From positions 73,566 through 122,845 of the forward strand of contig PLUF01000069.1 of NCBI GenBank assembly GCA_003164815.1: a DNA stretch of 49,280 bases, in the 5' to 3' direction. The translations under genes were made by a program, and so were the position numbers. The number at the start of each line of letters is the position of its first letter. Position 1 is the stretch's first letter. Of this stretch, positions 22,177-30,198 are shown piece after piece. Below the pieces are notes generated by a model. That model made no database searches. It was not told the DNA's origin and was given only the letters and a program-made list of their open reading frames with translations. The DNA is from Candidatus Gagatemarchaeum stordalenia. Lineage in GTDB: Archaea; Thermoproteota; Nitrososphaeria; Nitrososphaerales; Gagatemarchaeaceae.

Positions 22177-23370
22177 TTGGTTTCGTTCACGGTTAGCCAC
22201 GTCGACCTATTCGACGGCTCGAGCTTCTCCAGAGATCGATCCGTGACCGTTACCGACGGGACCATCACCGGGGTTGGACAGGCAGGAGGGTCGAGATCTG
22301 ACATCCCGGAGATCGAAGGTACCGGCTGCACCCTCCTCCCCGGCCTGATCGACTCCCACGTCCACATCGAAGGAGAGGCGTCGCTTAGACAGTCCCTGAC
22401 TTTCGGAGTGACCACAGTCCTCGACATGTTCTGCGACAGTAGGGAGGTAGCCGAACTCCGGAAGCTCACAGCAAACGCCGATCAAACCGTCGCCGATTTC
22501 CTGACCGCTGGGACGCTGGTGACCGCGCCCAACGGGCACGGGACAGAGTACGGCCTGACCATCCCAACGATCTCCACCCCTGAGGAAGCAGCCGCCTTCG
22601 TCGACGCAAGGATATCGGAGGGTTCGCAGTTCATCAAGATCGTCTATGACGATGGAAGCGCGTACGGGCGACCGTTCCCCACCATCGACAGAGCGACCAT
22701 GTGCGCCGTGATCGAGGCCGCCCACCGCCGGGGGAAGCTAGCAGTCGTGCATGCGCTCTCCTTGAAGTTCGCTCTCGGCGCCCTGGAGTGCGGTGCCGAC
22801 GGGCTCGTGCACCTCTTCATCGACGCTCCTCCGACGCCCGAACTCGAGCGTCGGCTCTCGGGCGCCCGCGCCTTTGTCATACCGACCCTCACCGTGCTCG
22901 AGAGTGTGTGCGGCGTATCCGGCGGCGCTGCCCTGCTCGAGGAGAGTGGTTTCGGGCGCAATCTTCCCGAATCCTCCATCGTGAACCTGCGAAGGTCTTT
23001 CCGGTCGCGCAAAGGCGTGCTACCCGACTATGAGGTGCCCCGTTCTACCGTCCCCCTTCTGCTTGAGAGCGGCGTTCCCATCCTGGCGGGCACGGACTCG
23101 CCGAACCCCGGGACGACCTATGGGGCGAGCATGCACCGGGAGCTGGAGCTGCTCGTGGGAGCAGGTATGCAACCCACTGAGGCTCTCGCCTCGGCCACCT
23201 CCGTCCCGGCGGTGTCGTTCGGTCTCAATGATCGTGGCAGAATACTTCCCGGCGCTCGCGCCGACATGCTGATGGTACGAGGGAATCCGACCGAGCGCAT
23301 CAAGGATACGCGAGATATCGTCTCCGTATGGATGCTCGGCAGACTCGTCAGCAGAGACTCGTTCGAATAG
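22177..23370 (+). CDS. Metal-dependent amidohydrolase (imidazolonepropionase / prolidase-like)
   Basis: 397 residues from TTG 22177. This start gives the standard opening (VSFTVSHVDLFDG) of amidohydrolases with a beta-sandwich composed of both termini. The frame is open to 22090, but that would place the start within the mobile element and upstream of the TATA box. Metal ligands: DSHVHIEG (His-x-His), the probable carboxylated lysine in FIKIVYDDG, His in LAVVHALS, and Asp in LAGTDSPNPG. The C-terminal LPGARADMLMVRGNP closes the sandwich. The family hydrolyses cyclic amides or dipeptides such as Xaa-Pro/Xaa-Arg. Context with peptidases agrees, but the substrate is not determined. Confidence 0.88.
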   Translation: MVSFTVSHVDLFDGSSFSRDRSVTVTDGTITGVGQAGGSRSDIPEIEGTGCTLLPGLIDSHVHIEGEASLRQSLTFGVTTVLDMFCDSREVAELRKLTANADQTVADFLTAGTLVTAPNGHGTEYGLTIPTISTPEEAAAFVDARISEGSQFIKIVYDDGSAYGRPFPTIDRATMCAVIEAAHRRGKLAVVHALSLKFALGALECGADGLVHLFIDAPPTPELERRLSGARAFVIPTLTVLESVCGVSGGAALLEESGFGRNLPESSIVNLRRSFRSRKGVLPDYEVPRSTVPLLLESGVPILAGTDSPNPGTTYGASMHRELELLVGAGMQPTEALASATSVPAVSFGLNDRGRILPGARADMLMVRGNPTERIKDTRDIVSVWMLGRLVSRDSFE

Positions 23371-23433
23371 ACCTTGCCGCTGTAAGTCCAAAGTCGCATC
23401 GACGGTTTACGGAGTCGCGTGAGAGGCTGCCAT

Positions 23434-24165
23434 TCAGTCGACCCCCGCTAACTTCGCGGCGGCAAACTCCCCGATGCCGCTGATTGCCTCGACGATCTCA
23501 TCGGTCGAGATCACCAAGGAGAAGCCCCGCCGCAGCGTCTTCAGTTCGGCCTCCTGAATCGTGGCGTCGTCAGTGGCGTTGCAATCCGACCCGAACACCA
23601 CCTTGTATCCCCTGGCGTGAGCCTCCCGGGCCGTCGTGCCGCAGCAGTAGTTGGTCATGGTCCCGCAGACCACCACCGTGTCCATGCCGAGGTTCTTCAG
23701 GATGTAGTCGAGCGAGGTGTTCGTGAATGCGCCGTAGCTCGGCTTAGCGATCATGATGTCTTTAGTGTAGTCCGGCTTTATCGCCGGGTCGACGCTCTCC
23801 CTGCTGAAGAGGGGCGGCCCGTCGTAGTCTTCGGTCTTGTCGATCGGGGCCCAGGCCTCCCTGAACCAGGGATTCATGTCGGTGTAGGTAGAGTTGAACG
23901 TGTAGTAGGTGTAGATTACGGGCGCACCCTCCTTTCTGAAGGCCTCGATCAGCTCCTTCACCTTGGGGATGATCTTCGTCGCATCCGGCACCCAGACGGG
24001 AGCAAAGTTCGGCTTCGTGAACTCCTCGATCATGTCCACGACGATGAGCGCAGACTTCCTCGGGTCGATCTTGATGGTTGCGCGGCCCGTCTCGTAGTCC
24101 CGGCGCGCCTTCTGGAGCTGGTAGTCAGCCGTGAACTCGCCTGGCTTTCTCTTGTCAGACGTCAT
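23434..24165 (-). CDS. Isochorismatase-family cysteine hydrolase
   Basis: 243 residues from ATG 24165 (MTSDKRKPGEF). Catalytic triad: Asp in SALIVVDMIEEF, Lys in IMIAKPSYGAF, and Cys in VCGTMTNYCCGTTAREA, where two adjacent cysteines follow the TNY. Members include nicotinamidase, N-carbamoylsarcosine amidase and ureidoacrylate hydrolase; the spacing fits amide or ureido hydrolysis more than true isochorismatase. The frame extends to 24213, but a TATA-like box (GATTTATAATC, reverse strand, 24187-24197) is 27 bases before 24165. It lies 48 bases after the LLM gene at 24214, with its own promoter. Pairing with an LLM oxidoreductase recalls ring-opening pathways such as pyrimidine Rut, but only as an analogy. 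Confidence 0.88.
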   Translation of the reverse strand: MTSDKRKPGEFTADYQLQKARRDYETGRATIKIDPRKSALIVVDMIEEFTKPNFAPVWVPDATKIIPKVKELIEAFRKEGAPVIYTYYTFNSTYTDMNPWFREAWAPIDKTEDYDGPPLFSRESVDPAIKPDYTKDIMIAKPSYGAFTNTSLDYILKNLGMDTVVVCGTMTNYCCGTTAREAHARGYKVVFGSDCNATDDATIQEAELKTLRRGFSLVISTDEIVEAISGIGEFAAAKLAGVD

Positions 24166-24186
24166 AGGCAGAAATACCGCTGCCAC

Positions 24187-24197
24187 GATTATAAATC
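24187..24197 (-). promoter_or_regulatory. TATA-like box that fixes the start at 24165
   Basis: GATTTATAATC on the reverse strand, centred 27 bases before ATG 24165, inside the longer reading frame that begins at 24213. Confidence 0.6.
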
Positions 24198-24213
24198 GAT
24201 TCCAGCCCAGCAT

Positions 24214-25176
24214 TCATTTGAAACTCGGGAAGACCTCGCGGGTGAACTGGCTCAGCTGTCCGTCCTGGTCCCTAGACGCGAACCTGACGACGAATGTGTC
24301 CACGCCGACGTCGGCGAAGCGCTGGAGGTAGTCCACTAGTCCGGAGGCGGGCCCGAACGGTCCCCACCGGTCTCCCCAGAAGGTGTATCCATAGTACTCG
24401 GCCAGGAACTTGTTGCCCTCCTTGGACGCGGCCGCCTGGCTGGCGTTCAGGTTCACGGACATGTAGAGGCAGGCGCGGATCGCGGAGGGCTTCCTCCCCA
24501 TACCCTTCGCCATTTCCCTGATCCTCCCCAAAGTCTTGCCGTACTCCTCGGGCGTGATGAGCGTCGAGACGAAGCCGTCTCCCAGTCGAACGATCCTAGC
24601 GAGCTGCTTCTCGCCGGCCTGGCCGAAGTGCGCGCCCGCTATCCAGATCGGAGGGTGGGGCTTCTGCACCGGCTTCGGTTCCACGGATATCCCGTCGAGC
24701 TCGAAGTAAGGCGTCTTCATGGAGATGTTGTCTTTGGTCCAGACTTTCTTCATCGTCTCGAGCCCGAGCTCGAAGATCTCCGCCCTCTTGGCGTAGTCTA
24801 CGCCCGACGCCGGGAACTCGGTGATGAGGTTCTTGGCCTCGCCCCCTCCCACACCCACGCCGAGGATGATCCTCCCTTTCGATATCACGTCGAGCGTCGC
24901 CACCTGGTGGCCGAGGACTACCGGGTTCCTCAGTCCGGAGAGCAGGACGGAGGTCCCGAGCATCGCCCTCCTTGTGCGCGCTGCGATCGCGCCGAGGGTC
25001 GTCAGAGCCTCGAACCGCGGTTTGGCGGTGACGCTGTCTCCGACCCAGATCGAGTGGTATCCCTCCCCCTCTATGGCCTCGGCCATCCTCAGGATGTTGT
25101 CGAAGCTTGGATGTTCCGGAGAGCGGATCAGCTCGCCGCGGGTCGGCACGAGGACTCCGATCTTGACGCGTCCCAT
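24214..25176 (-). CDS. LLM-class (luciferase-like) flavin- or F420-dependent oxidoreductase
   Basis: 320 residues. Luciferase-like barrel with VKIGVLVPTRGELIRSPEH, YHSIWVGDSVTAKPRFEAL, the cofactor loop GRIILGVGVGGGEAKN, ISVEPKPVQKPHPPIWIAGAH and LGDGFVSTLITPEEY. It is more canonical than its paralogue at 19785 (which lacks the LGVGVGG loop). It probably uses F420H2/F420 or FMN; cofactor choice cannot be read here. The ATG at 25176 has a TATA-like run (TTTTTATCC, reverse strand, 25198-25206) 26 bases upstream. The isochorismatase-family gene follows downstream on the same strand. Confidence 0.9.
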   Translation of the reverse strand: MGRVKIGVLVPTRGELIRSPEHPSFDNILRMAEAIEGEGYHSIWVGDSVTAKPRFEALTTLGAIAARTRRAMLGTSVLLSGLRNPVVLGHQVATLDVISKGRIILGVGVGGGEAKNLITEFPASGVDYAKRAEIFELGLETMKKVWTKDNISMKTPYFELDGISVEPKPVQKPHPPIWIAGAHFGQAGEKQLARIVRLGDGFVSTLITPEEYGKTLGRIREMAKGMGRKPSAIRACLYMSVNLNASQAAASKEGNKFLAEYYGYTFWGDRWGPFGPASGLVDYLQRFADVGVDTFVVRFASRDQDGQLSQFTREVFPSFK

Positions 25177-25227
25177 GGCTCTTGCATCAGGTCGCGGGGA
25201 TAAAAAGCGAGCCAGCGTCCTGCAGCA

Positions 25228-26067
25228 CTAGGGGCCGAGCACGCCGAGCATTATCCCCCTGTCCCTCAAGGGCTGCACCCAGCTCAACCTCTTCCCGTCG
25301 AACCATGGCTGTCTCGGGCCCAGCGGGTGGCTCCTGCTGGCCGAATCGAGGTCTACGGCATCTAGGAGGAAGGCGCACGGGGAGGGCCCGAACGCGGCAA
25401 GCCTCTCGCTCAGCCAGCCCTGGCCGCGGGGCGCCGCGAGCGTGACGGGTGTACCCTCGAAGCGTGCGAGCGTCGCTCCTTCGAGGTGCTCGGCGTTCGT
25501 CTCCGGTTCCTCCCACCCATACAGCTTCCGGAACAGGGCCGTGGAGGAAGCAAGGTCCTGGACCCCGAGCACCACAGTCCCTACCCCTCTCAGGGGCGCC
25601 CCGGCGCCCGAGACGCTCGCCGACGGTCCGACGCGGAAGTCTCTCGGAGTCTTGTCCTTGATCATGAAGGGGAGAGTGGAACCCGCCTCACCGTCCCCGA
25701 GGAAACCGAGCTCCCACTCCACGAGTACCCCGTCGGGCCTCTTCCTGGTGTAATCGATGGGTCCGGTAGCAGGTATGCCCAGCCGCTTTGCCTTGTCCAC
25801 TTCCTGAGCGATGTTAGTCTGCTCGACGCACCACGCGCACGGGCCGCCGTCCTTTTCGATCTGTCTCCTCCAGCTCGATGCAACGGCATCGGGCCTTACG
25901 GTGGAGATTAGCTCGATGTAGGAGCCGTCCCTGAACCCCAGAAGGGACATGTGCGTGTTCCCGCTCGAGTGCGGGCCGCCGTACTCGGTCGCCATCCCCG
26001 AGTTCGCAAAGAGGTTCTGCAGCGCGCCGAGGTCGGACCATCCAATCGAGACGTGATCTATCTTCAT
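25228..26067 (-). CDS. Glyoxalase-fold (VOC) protein, two modules
   Basis: 279 residues. The first module begins MKIDHVSIGWSDLGALQNLF and includes THMSLLGFRDGSYIELIS, the layout of the Glyoxalase_3-like group. The second begins GVGTVVLGVQDLASSTALFRKLYGWEEPE, a typical VOC start. Candidate metal ligands are His5 and Glu in SYIELIS of module one. Such double-module proteins include extradiol-type dioxygenases and uncharacterised catabolic proteins. A TATA-like segment (CTTATCAC, reverse strand, around 26099) is 32 bases upstream. It is divergent to none of its neighbours: all genes from 23434 to 26966 are on the minus strand. Confidence 0.8.
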   Translation of the reverse strand: MKIDHVSIGWSDLGALQNLFANSGMATEYGGPHSSGNTHMSLLGFRDGSYIELISTVRPDAVASSWRRQIEKDGGPCAWCVEQTNIAQEVDKAKRLGIPATGPIDYTRKRPDGVLVEWELGFLGDGEAGSTLPFMIKDKTPRDFRVGPSASVSGAGAPLRGVGTVVLGVQDLASSTALFRKLYGWEEPETNAEHLEGATLARFEGTPVTLAAPRGQGWLSERLAAFGPSPCAFLLDAVDLDSASRSHPLGPRQPWFDGKRLSWVQPLRDRGIMLGVLGP

Positions 26068-26122
26068 TGGTCATGGACCACCTTGAATTGATTCGTGATA
26101 AGTGTTGCCGAGCGTCCTAAGG

Positions 26123-26557
26123 TCAGTATTCGTGCAACCTTTCCTTCAGGCCCGAAGAGACGTGCCACTGCCTGACGAGCCATCGCTTCGCCAGCGGGTC
26201 CCAGCCGAGCACCGCGGTGATCCTGACGTCGCTCTCGACCTTCTCCCCCGCCTTGGTCTCGATCTGCCAGTGGGCCCTGTCGGCGGCCCATGCCACGGAC
26301 CCGAAGACGTGCGCCTCCAGCTCCTTGCTCTTGAACCGGAACTTCTTCAGGGCGGCGAACTGGACCGTGTGGACGTCCTTGTACATCTTCCATCCCGCGA
26401 ACTTCTCGTCCCAGTCCGTCCCGAAGGCGAGGAGGTCGTCCGAATGGGAGAAGTTCTCGTCGAGCGCCCTTGCGTCTAGCTTCTCAAACGCCCGGTAGAT
26501 GCCGTGCATGGTCTCCTTGACCTGCTTGACCTTCGTGCCGTCGGTGGAGGCTTCCAA
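26123..26557 (-). CDS. SnoaL/DUF4440-like (NTF2-fold) protein
   Basis: 144 residues from TTG 26557 (EASTDGTKVKQVKETMHGIYRAF). The order of elements fits the NTF2-like cone fold: an N-terminal helix, LDARALDENFSHSDDLLAFGTDWDEKFAGW, AALKKFRFKSKELEAHVFGSVAWAADRAHWQIE and a final WDPLAKRWLVRQWHVSS strand. Many such proteins are ketosteroid-isomerase-like enzymes or small-molecule binders. The frame extends to 26674, overlapping the next gene; the TATA-like box GAATTATATC (reverse strand, 26581-26590) is 29 bases before TTG 26557, which therefore is chosen. That box lies upstream of the gene's start, beside the end of the DUF1801-like gene. Confidence 0.78.
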   Translation of the reverse strand: MEASTDGTKVKQVKETMHGIYRAFEKLDARALDENFSHSDDLLAFGTDWDEKFAGWKMYKDVHTVQFAALKKFRFKSKELEAHVFGSVAWAADRAHWQIETKAGEKVESDVRITAVLGWDPLAKRWLVRQWHVSSGLKERLHEY

Positions 26558-26580
26558 CGTTTCGCGCGGCGATCGCTCTC

Positions 26581-26590
26581 GATATAATTC
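26581..26590 (-). promoter_or_regulatory. TATA-like box that fixes the TTG start at 26557
   Basis: GAATTATATC on the reverse strand, centred 29 bases before the TTG codon. Confidence 0.55.
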
Positions 26591-26618
26591 TTCTGAGGCC
26601 GCCTCGTCAGGATCGGCG

Positions 26619-26966
26619 CTAGTCCAGTGCCGCCACTTCTTTCGCGAGCCTTGCAAACTCCTTCTCGTCCACATCCCTCACCTCGTACAACTTGACGTGT
26701 CCCAAACCCTTCCCCGTTCCCTCAAGCCTCTTCGACTTGAGCCGGGCGCCAATGAAGAGGCCGAAGTTCACATAGTCATCGAAGAGCATGAAGCAGATGA
26801 TGTTCCTCCCGTTGAAAGAGTAGACTGGCTGCCGCCACTTCACCGGCTCGACCGCCTGCGGCAGGGCCTTCTTCACGATACCCCTCATCCTCTCCACAAT
26901 CTCCCTGTTCGAACTCCCGAGCCCGCCTAGGAGCGCTTCGTTGGTCTGCCCTTCTTCCTTCGCCAT
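26619..26966 (-). CDS. DUF1801 (YdhG-like) family protein
   Basis: 115 residues. Marks of the family are EIVERMRGIVKKALPQAVEPVKWRQPVYSFNGRNIICF (residues about 22-59, read in parts) and NFGLFIGARLKS. DUF1801 proteins are small cytoplasmic proteins of unknown biochemical role; some are linked to intracellular iron chaperoning (frataxin-like YdhG). A TATA-like GTTAAAGAT (reverse strand, around 26995) is 29 bases before the ATG. Divergent from the M3 peptidase gene. Confidence 0.82.
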   Translation of the reverse strand: MAKEEGQTNEALLGGLGSSNREIVERMRGIVKKALPQAVEPVKWRQPVYSFNGRNIICFMLFDDYVNFGLFIGARLKSKRLEGTGKGLGHVKLYEVRDVDEKEFARLAKEVAALD

Positions 26967-27062
26967 AGATTCCCTGAGAAGGGTCCTTGGTCATCTTTAA
27001 CATCCTGACGTCGCCGGACCGGCATAACCTTTTGGGGTCATCAAGACTTGTGGCCGCCTGAG

Positions 27063-28790
27063 ATGTCCCTCGATTACGAGGCGCTCCCGCGCGACTATCC
27101 GCGAAGGTACCTCCCTGTGACGGTAGACCTGACGGACTGGAACCAGATCGGGAAGTATTTCGACGAGCTTCGACTTCGCGAGCCCGGCTCGGTTCAAGAC
27201 CTCAAGGGATGGCTCGACGACTACTCGGAGGTGTTCGTCGCGATGTCCGAGGCAGCTTCGATTCGATACGTGAGGATGACAGAGCAGACCGACAGGGACG
27301 ATTACCGCGCCGCCTACCTTGCATTCGTGGAGAATATCGAGTCCAAGGTGAAAGTGGCCCAGTTCTACCTCAATCGCAAGTTCGTAGAGTCGCAGTTCCG
27401 AAAATCCCTGCCCCCTGGGGATTATTCGGTGCTCGAGAGGAAGATAGAGAACAGCGTGAGGCTCTTCCGCGGCGAGAACGTCGAGCTCGAGAAGGAGGAG
27501 AGGAAGCTGGCGCAGCGGCAGCAGTCCATCGCCGGCTCCATGACGGTCTCCTATGAGGGCCGGGAGAGGACGATGCCAGAGATGTCGAAGTACCTTGAGC
27601 TCCCAGACCGCGCCAAGAGAGAGGAGTCATGGAGGCTCACCCAGGGACGGATGGCGAGGGACCGTGACCAGATGGACGAGATCTTCGACGGGATGCTCAA
27701 ATTGCGGGACAGCATCGCGCGCAACGCGGGCTTCGAGAACTATCGGGACTACAGCTTCGTCGCACACGAGCGTTTCGACTACGGACCTGAGGACTGCTTC
27801 CGCTTCCACGATGCGGTCGAGAAGACGATAGTGCCGCTCGTGAGAGAGGTCCACCAGATTAGAAAGAAGGAGATGGACCTCGACTCGATTAGACCTTGGG
27901 ACCTCCTCGTAGACACCCGCGGGAGGGTCCCGCTGCGTCCCTTCAAGACTACGCCGGAGCTCGTGCGAGGGTGCGAGCTGGTGTTCGAGAAGGTGGATCC
28001 CGCCTTCGCCGAGCGGTTCCGGACGATGGCTCGACTGGGCCTGCTCGACCTCGAGAGCCGGCCCGGAAAGGCTCCCGGAGGGTACAACACAGAGTTCCTG
28101 GATGTCAGACTCCCGTTCATCTTCATGAACTCTGTGGGAAGGGACCAGGACGTCTGGACGCTCCTTCACGAGTCCGGCCACGCCTTCCACGTCTTCGAGA
28201 TGAGGGACCGCAGACTCCACTACCTCTACAGGAGCGACAATACCCCCACCGAGATCGCGGAGGTAGCTTCGATGAGCATGGAGCTCCTAGGGGGCGAGCA
28301 CCTGGTCGGGTCCTTCTACGACGAGGCTGATGCCGTCAGGTCGAGGAACGACCACTTCCTCTCGATAGCGAGTCTCCTCCCCTGGATTGCCACCATAGAC
28401 GCCTTCCAGCACTGGCTCTACACAAATCCAGGGCACTCGAGGGATGCCCGGAGGGACGCGTGGGTGAAGACCTACGACAGGTTCGGCCCGGGCGTGGACT
28501 GGGACGGGCTGGATGCGGAGAAGCGTTCCTTCTGGCAGAGGCAGATACACATCTTTCAGTCGCCCTTCTACTACATTGAGTACGGGATTGCCCAGCTTGG
28601 CGCCCTCGGAATCTGGTCGAGGTACCTACGAGATCCGAAAGCCACAGTCAGGGCCTACAGAGATGCGATGGCGCTTGGAGGCTCCAGGCCGCTGCCGGAA
28701 CTATTCAATCGGGCAGGCTTGCCATGGGACTTTGGCGCCGGAAACGTAGAGACTTACGGCCGGGAACTCCGCAGGATTCTCATCCAGTGA
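27063..28790 (+). CDS. Oligoendopeptidase F-like zinc peptidase (family M3)
   Basis: 575 residues from ATG 27063 (SLDYEALPRDYPRRY). The zinc motif HESGH starts at residue 369, within VWTLLHESGHAFHVFEMRD. The third ligand Glu lies in PTEIAEVASMSMELL, and the late FQSPFYYIEYGIAQLGALGIW is the conserved substrate-binding end of PepF. The N-terminal 200 residues are the usual helical lid. It cuts oligopeptides in the cytoplasm. A TTG at 27048 could add five residues; the GCATAACC box (around 27022-27029) would put transcription start near 27052, so ATG 27063 with a short leader is preferred. It adds to the peptidase-rich character of the region. Confidence 0.9.
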   Translation: MSLDYEALPRDYPRRYLPVTVDLTDWNQIGKYFDELRLREPGSVQDLKGWLDDYSEVFVAMSEAASIRYVRMTEQTDRDDYRAAYLAFVENIESKVKVAQFYLNRKFVESQFRKSLPPGDYSVLERKIENSVRLFRGENVELEKEERKLAQRQQSIAGSMTVSYEGRERTMPEMSKYLELPDRAKREESWRLTQGRMARDRDQMDEIFDGMLKLRDSIARNAGFENYRDYSFVAHERFDYGPEDCFRFHDAVEKTIVPLVREVHQIRKKEMDLDSIRPWDLLVDTRGRVPLRPFKTTPELVRGCELVFEKVDPAFAERFRTMARLGLLDLESRPGKAPGGYNTEFLDVRLPFIFMNSVGRDQDVWTLLHESGHAFHVFEMRDRRLHYLYRSDNTPTEIAEVASMSMELLGGEHLVGSFYDEADAVRSRNDHFLSIASLLPWIATIDAFQHWLYTNPGHSRDARRDAWVKTYDRFGPGVDWDGLDAEKRSFWQRQIHIFQSPFYYIEYGIAQLGALGIWSRYLRDPKATVRAYRDAMALGGSRPLPELFNRAGLPWDFGAGNVETYGRELRRILIQ

Positions 28791-28843
28791 ACTCCCGTTA
28801 GTTCTGAGCGTGTTCTGCCGTCGGATGCGTCCGCAGGCTTTGG

Positions 28844-29023
28844 TTAGTCCTCGCCGCGAATCGCGACGAGTATGGTCCCGCCGACCACGAAGACTAGGAC
28901 AAGAAGGACCATCCCTCCCCAGATGCCCACTAGGAGGAGGCTCGAGATAGCGTCCTTGAAGAACGAGACGGCGAGCAGCCCGATCAGGAGCAGGAATACG
29001 CCAAAAACTCTTTGGCCCTTCAT
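28844..29023 (-). CDS. Small membrane protein, two helices
   Basis: 59 residues (MKGQRVFGVFLLLIGLLAV...), two membrane helices and a short acidic end (IRGED). It begins at ATG 29023, 27 bases after the stop of the membrane-protein gene at 29050. GGAGG lies 12 bases before the ATG, one of the few ribosome-site-like sequences in this window, as expected for a second gene in an operon. The reading frame upstream of 29023 overlaps the previous gene out of phase and is not coding. Confidence 0.65.
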   Translation of the reverse strand: MKGQRVFGVFLLLIGLLAVSFFKDAISSLLLVGIWGGMVLLVLVFVVGGTILVAIRGED

Positions 29024-29049
29024 GGCTGAGGCTCGCCTCCTCCGGATAT

Positions 29050-29331
29050 CTAAACAGTGACCTTGAGCAGGGCGAGGAGCGCGCCGAACTCGCAGACCGT
29101 TACCGCGACGAGGACCGGATAGAGCTGGTCGTTGAAGAGGCCGCCCATCACGGTATAGCCGAAGAGGGTGACGACGTTGTGGAAGAGCAGGAGCACCGCG
29201 AAGATCAGCAGCCCCGCAGAGTAACCGGCCCGAGTCTTCGTCACAATCCTCGCGTAGAGGTAGATTAGGCCAAGGAGCAGGATCACGTTGAAAGTCGCGA
29301 AAAGCGTAGCGACCAGAATCAGAAGCTCCAT
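29050..29331 (-). CDS. Small membrane protein, three helices
   Basis: 93 residues: helix 1 MELLILVATLFATFNVILLL with LIYLYARIV, then helix 2 (GLLIFAVLLLFHNVVTLFGY) and helix 3 (PVLVAVTVCEFGALLALL). No transporter motif is seen. It is transcribed divergently from a winged-helix gene at 29424, a pairing that suggests control by that regulator. A TATA-like GTTAAACA (reverse strand, about 29358-29365) is 27-30 bases upstream of the ATG and is flanked by an inverted repeat shared with the other promoter. Confidence 0.78.
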   Translation of the reverse strand: MELLILVATLFATFNVILLLGLIYLYARIVTKTRAGYSAGLLIFAVLLLFHNVVTLFGYTVMGGLFNDQLYPVLVAVTVCEFGALLALLKVTV

Positions 29332-29340
29332 GACTTGTCA

Positions 29341-29393
29341 CGGTTGAGAGTCTCGCTTGTTTAACTCTTTTTCCAATTGCGAGTTCTCAACCG
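29341..29393. promoter_or_regulatory. Divergent promoter region with a long spaced inverted repeat
   Basis: CGGTTGAGA-GT-CTCGC (29341-29356) is mirrored by GCGAG-T-TCTCAACCG (29379-29393): 9 plus 5 paired bases with a one-base spacer difference, 22 bases apart. The left arm lies between the TATA box and start of the membrane-protein operon. The right arm abuts the TATA box (GATAAATAC, 29393-29401) of the winged-helix gene. It is a good candidate operator for that regulator on both promoters. Confidence 0.6.
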
Positions 29394-29423
29394 ATAAATA
29401 CCGTCCGGTGTAGTTGAACATGA

Positions 29424-29726
29424 ATGTCCGACGACCCGGATTTTCGCAGGCTGCTCCTCTTCCTACTGGGAGGTAGCCGCGGAGGTGAGAACCGGGCGAG
29501 GATTATCCGGCGGCTGCGTGACAAACCCAGCAACATGAACCAGCTCGCCGGGGACCTGGGGCTCCAGTACAAGGCCATCCAGCACCACGTCAGGATCCTC
29601 ATGAACAACTCCCTCCTCAACTCGTCGGGGGAGAAGTACGGGAACGTCTACTCACTCAACCCCTGGTTCGAGGCGCACCTGGACGTCTTCGACCAGATCT
29701 GCGGGAAGCTCGGCTTCAAGGGGTGA
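29424..29726 (+). CDS. Winged-helix transcriptional regulator (ArsR-like)
   Basis: 100 residues. RRLLLFLLGGSRGGENRARIIRRL is the first helix pair. NMNQLAGDLGLQYKAIQHHVRIL is the helix-turn-helix, and VYSLNPWFEAH the wing and end. This pattern matches small archaeal ArsR-like regulators that end with a dimerising helix. No metal-binding cysteines are seen. TATA-like GATAAATAC is centred 27 bases before the ATG, so it is leaderless. Divergent from the two small membrane-protein genes, with a shared inverted repeat between them, so autoregulation together with control of those genes is likely. Confidence 0.85.
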   Translation: MSDDPDFRRLLLFLLGGSRGGENRARIIRRLRDKPSNMNQLAGDLGLQYKAIQHHVRILMNNSLLNSSGEKYGNVYSLNPWFEAHLDVFDQICGKLGFKG

Positions 29727-29773
29727 GGGGGAAAGTTTACAATCTTCCGCCTTTCGCCTCCCACAGATAGCAA

Positions 29774-30121
29774 ATGAGCCACGCCTACGGGGTCCGTCCG
29801 CCGAAGAGGAGCTTCCGGTCCGGAGGGCTGGGGTCCATCCCGGAGGGGGCGCAGCTTATCCCCACCAGCGTCAAGGAACAGTACGAGATTGTCCCGTTCC
29901 ACGTTTATCATCCTAACCCCCACAACGCGATTACGATACTTCGGAACAAGAAGAGCAAGCACGACTGGCTCGTCTGCGGGTGGTATATCGACACCTTCAG
30001 GGAGGGCGGGGAGGTGAAGGGCCTCCTCTACAAGCAGGTCACCTCGGAAGCCGACAAGGAGACCGTCCTCGCCGAGCTCAAGAAGCAGGACAAGGAAGCA
30101 TCACCCAAGTTCGGGCTCTAA
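29774..30121 (+). CDS. Hypothetical protein
   Basis: 115 residues; no family recognised. The N-terminus is basic (RPPKRSFRSGG). The core contains IVPFHVYHPNPHNAITILRNKK and HDWLVCGWYIDTF, and the tail is charged (ADKETVLAELKKQDK). No signal peptide or membrane helix is present. A TATA-like GTTTACAAT (around 29736-29744) is 33 bases upstream. Thioredoxin follows on the same strand with its own promoter-like sequence. Confidence 0.65.
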   Translation: MSHAYGVRPPKRSFRSGGLGSIPEGAQLIPTSVKEQYEIVPFHVYHPNPHNAITILRNKKSKHDWLVCGWYIDTFREGGEVKGLLYKQVTSEADKETVLAELKKQDKEASPKFGL

Positions 30122-30198
30122 TCTTCCTGCGACGACGAAAAGCCTCAAATATGTGGGTGGAACCCGATTTTCAGCTGAGTCAGTTGGAAAGCAAGACA

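Noticed and set aside
28844..29341. 165-residue open frame on the minus strand
   Set aside because: Its first 106 codons are an out-of-phase shadow of the three-helix membrane protein (29050-29331); only the last 59 codons, from ATG 29023, look like protein.
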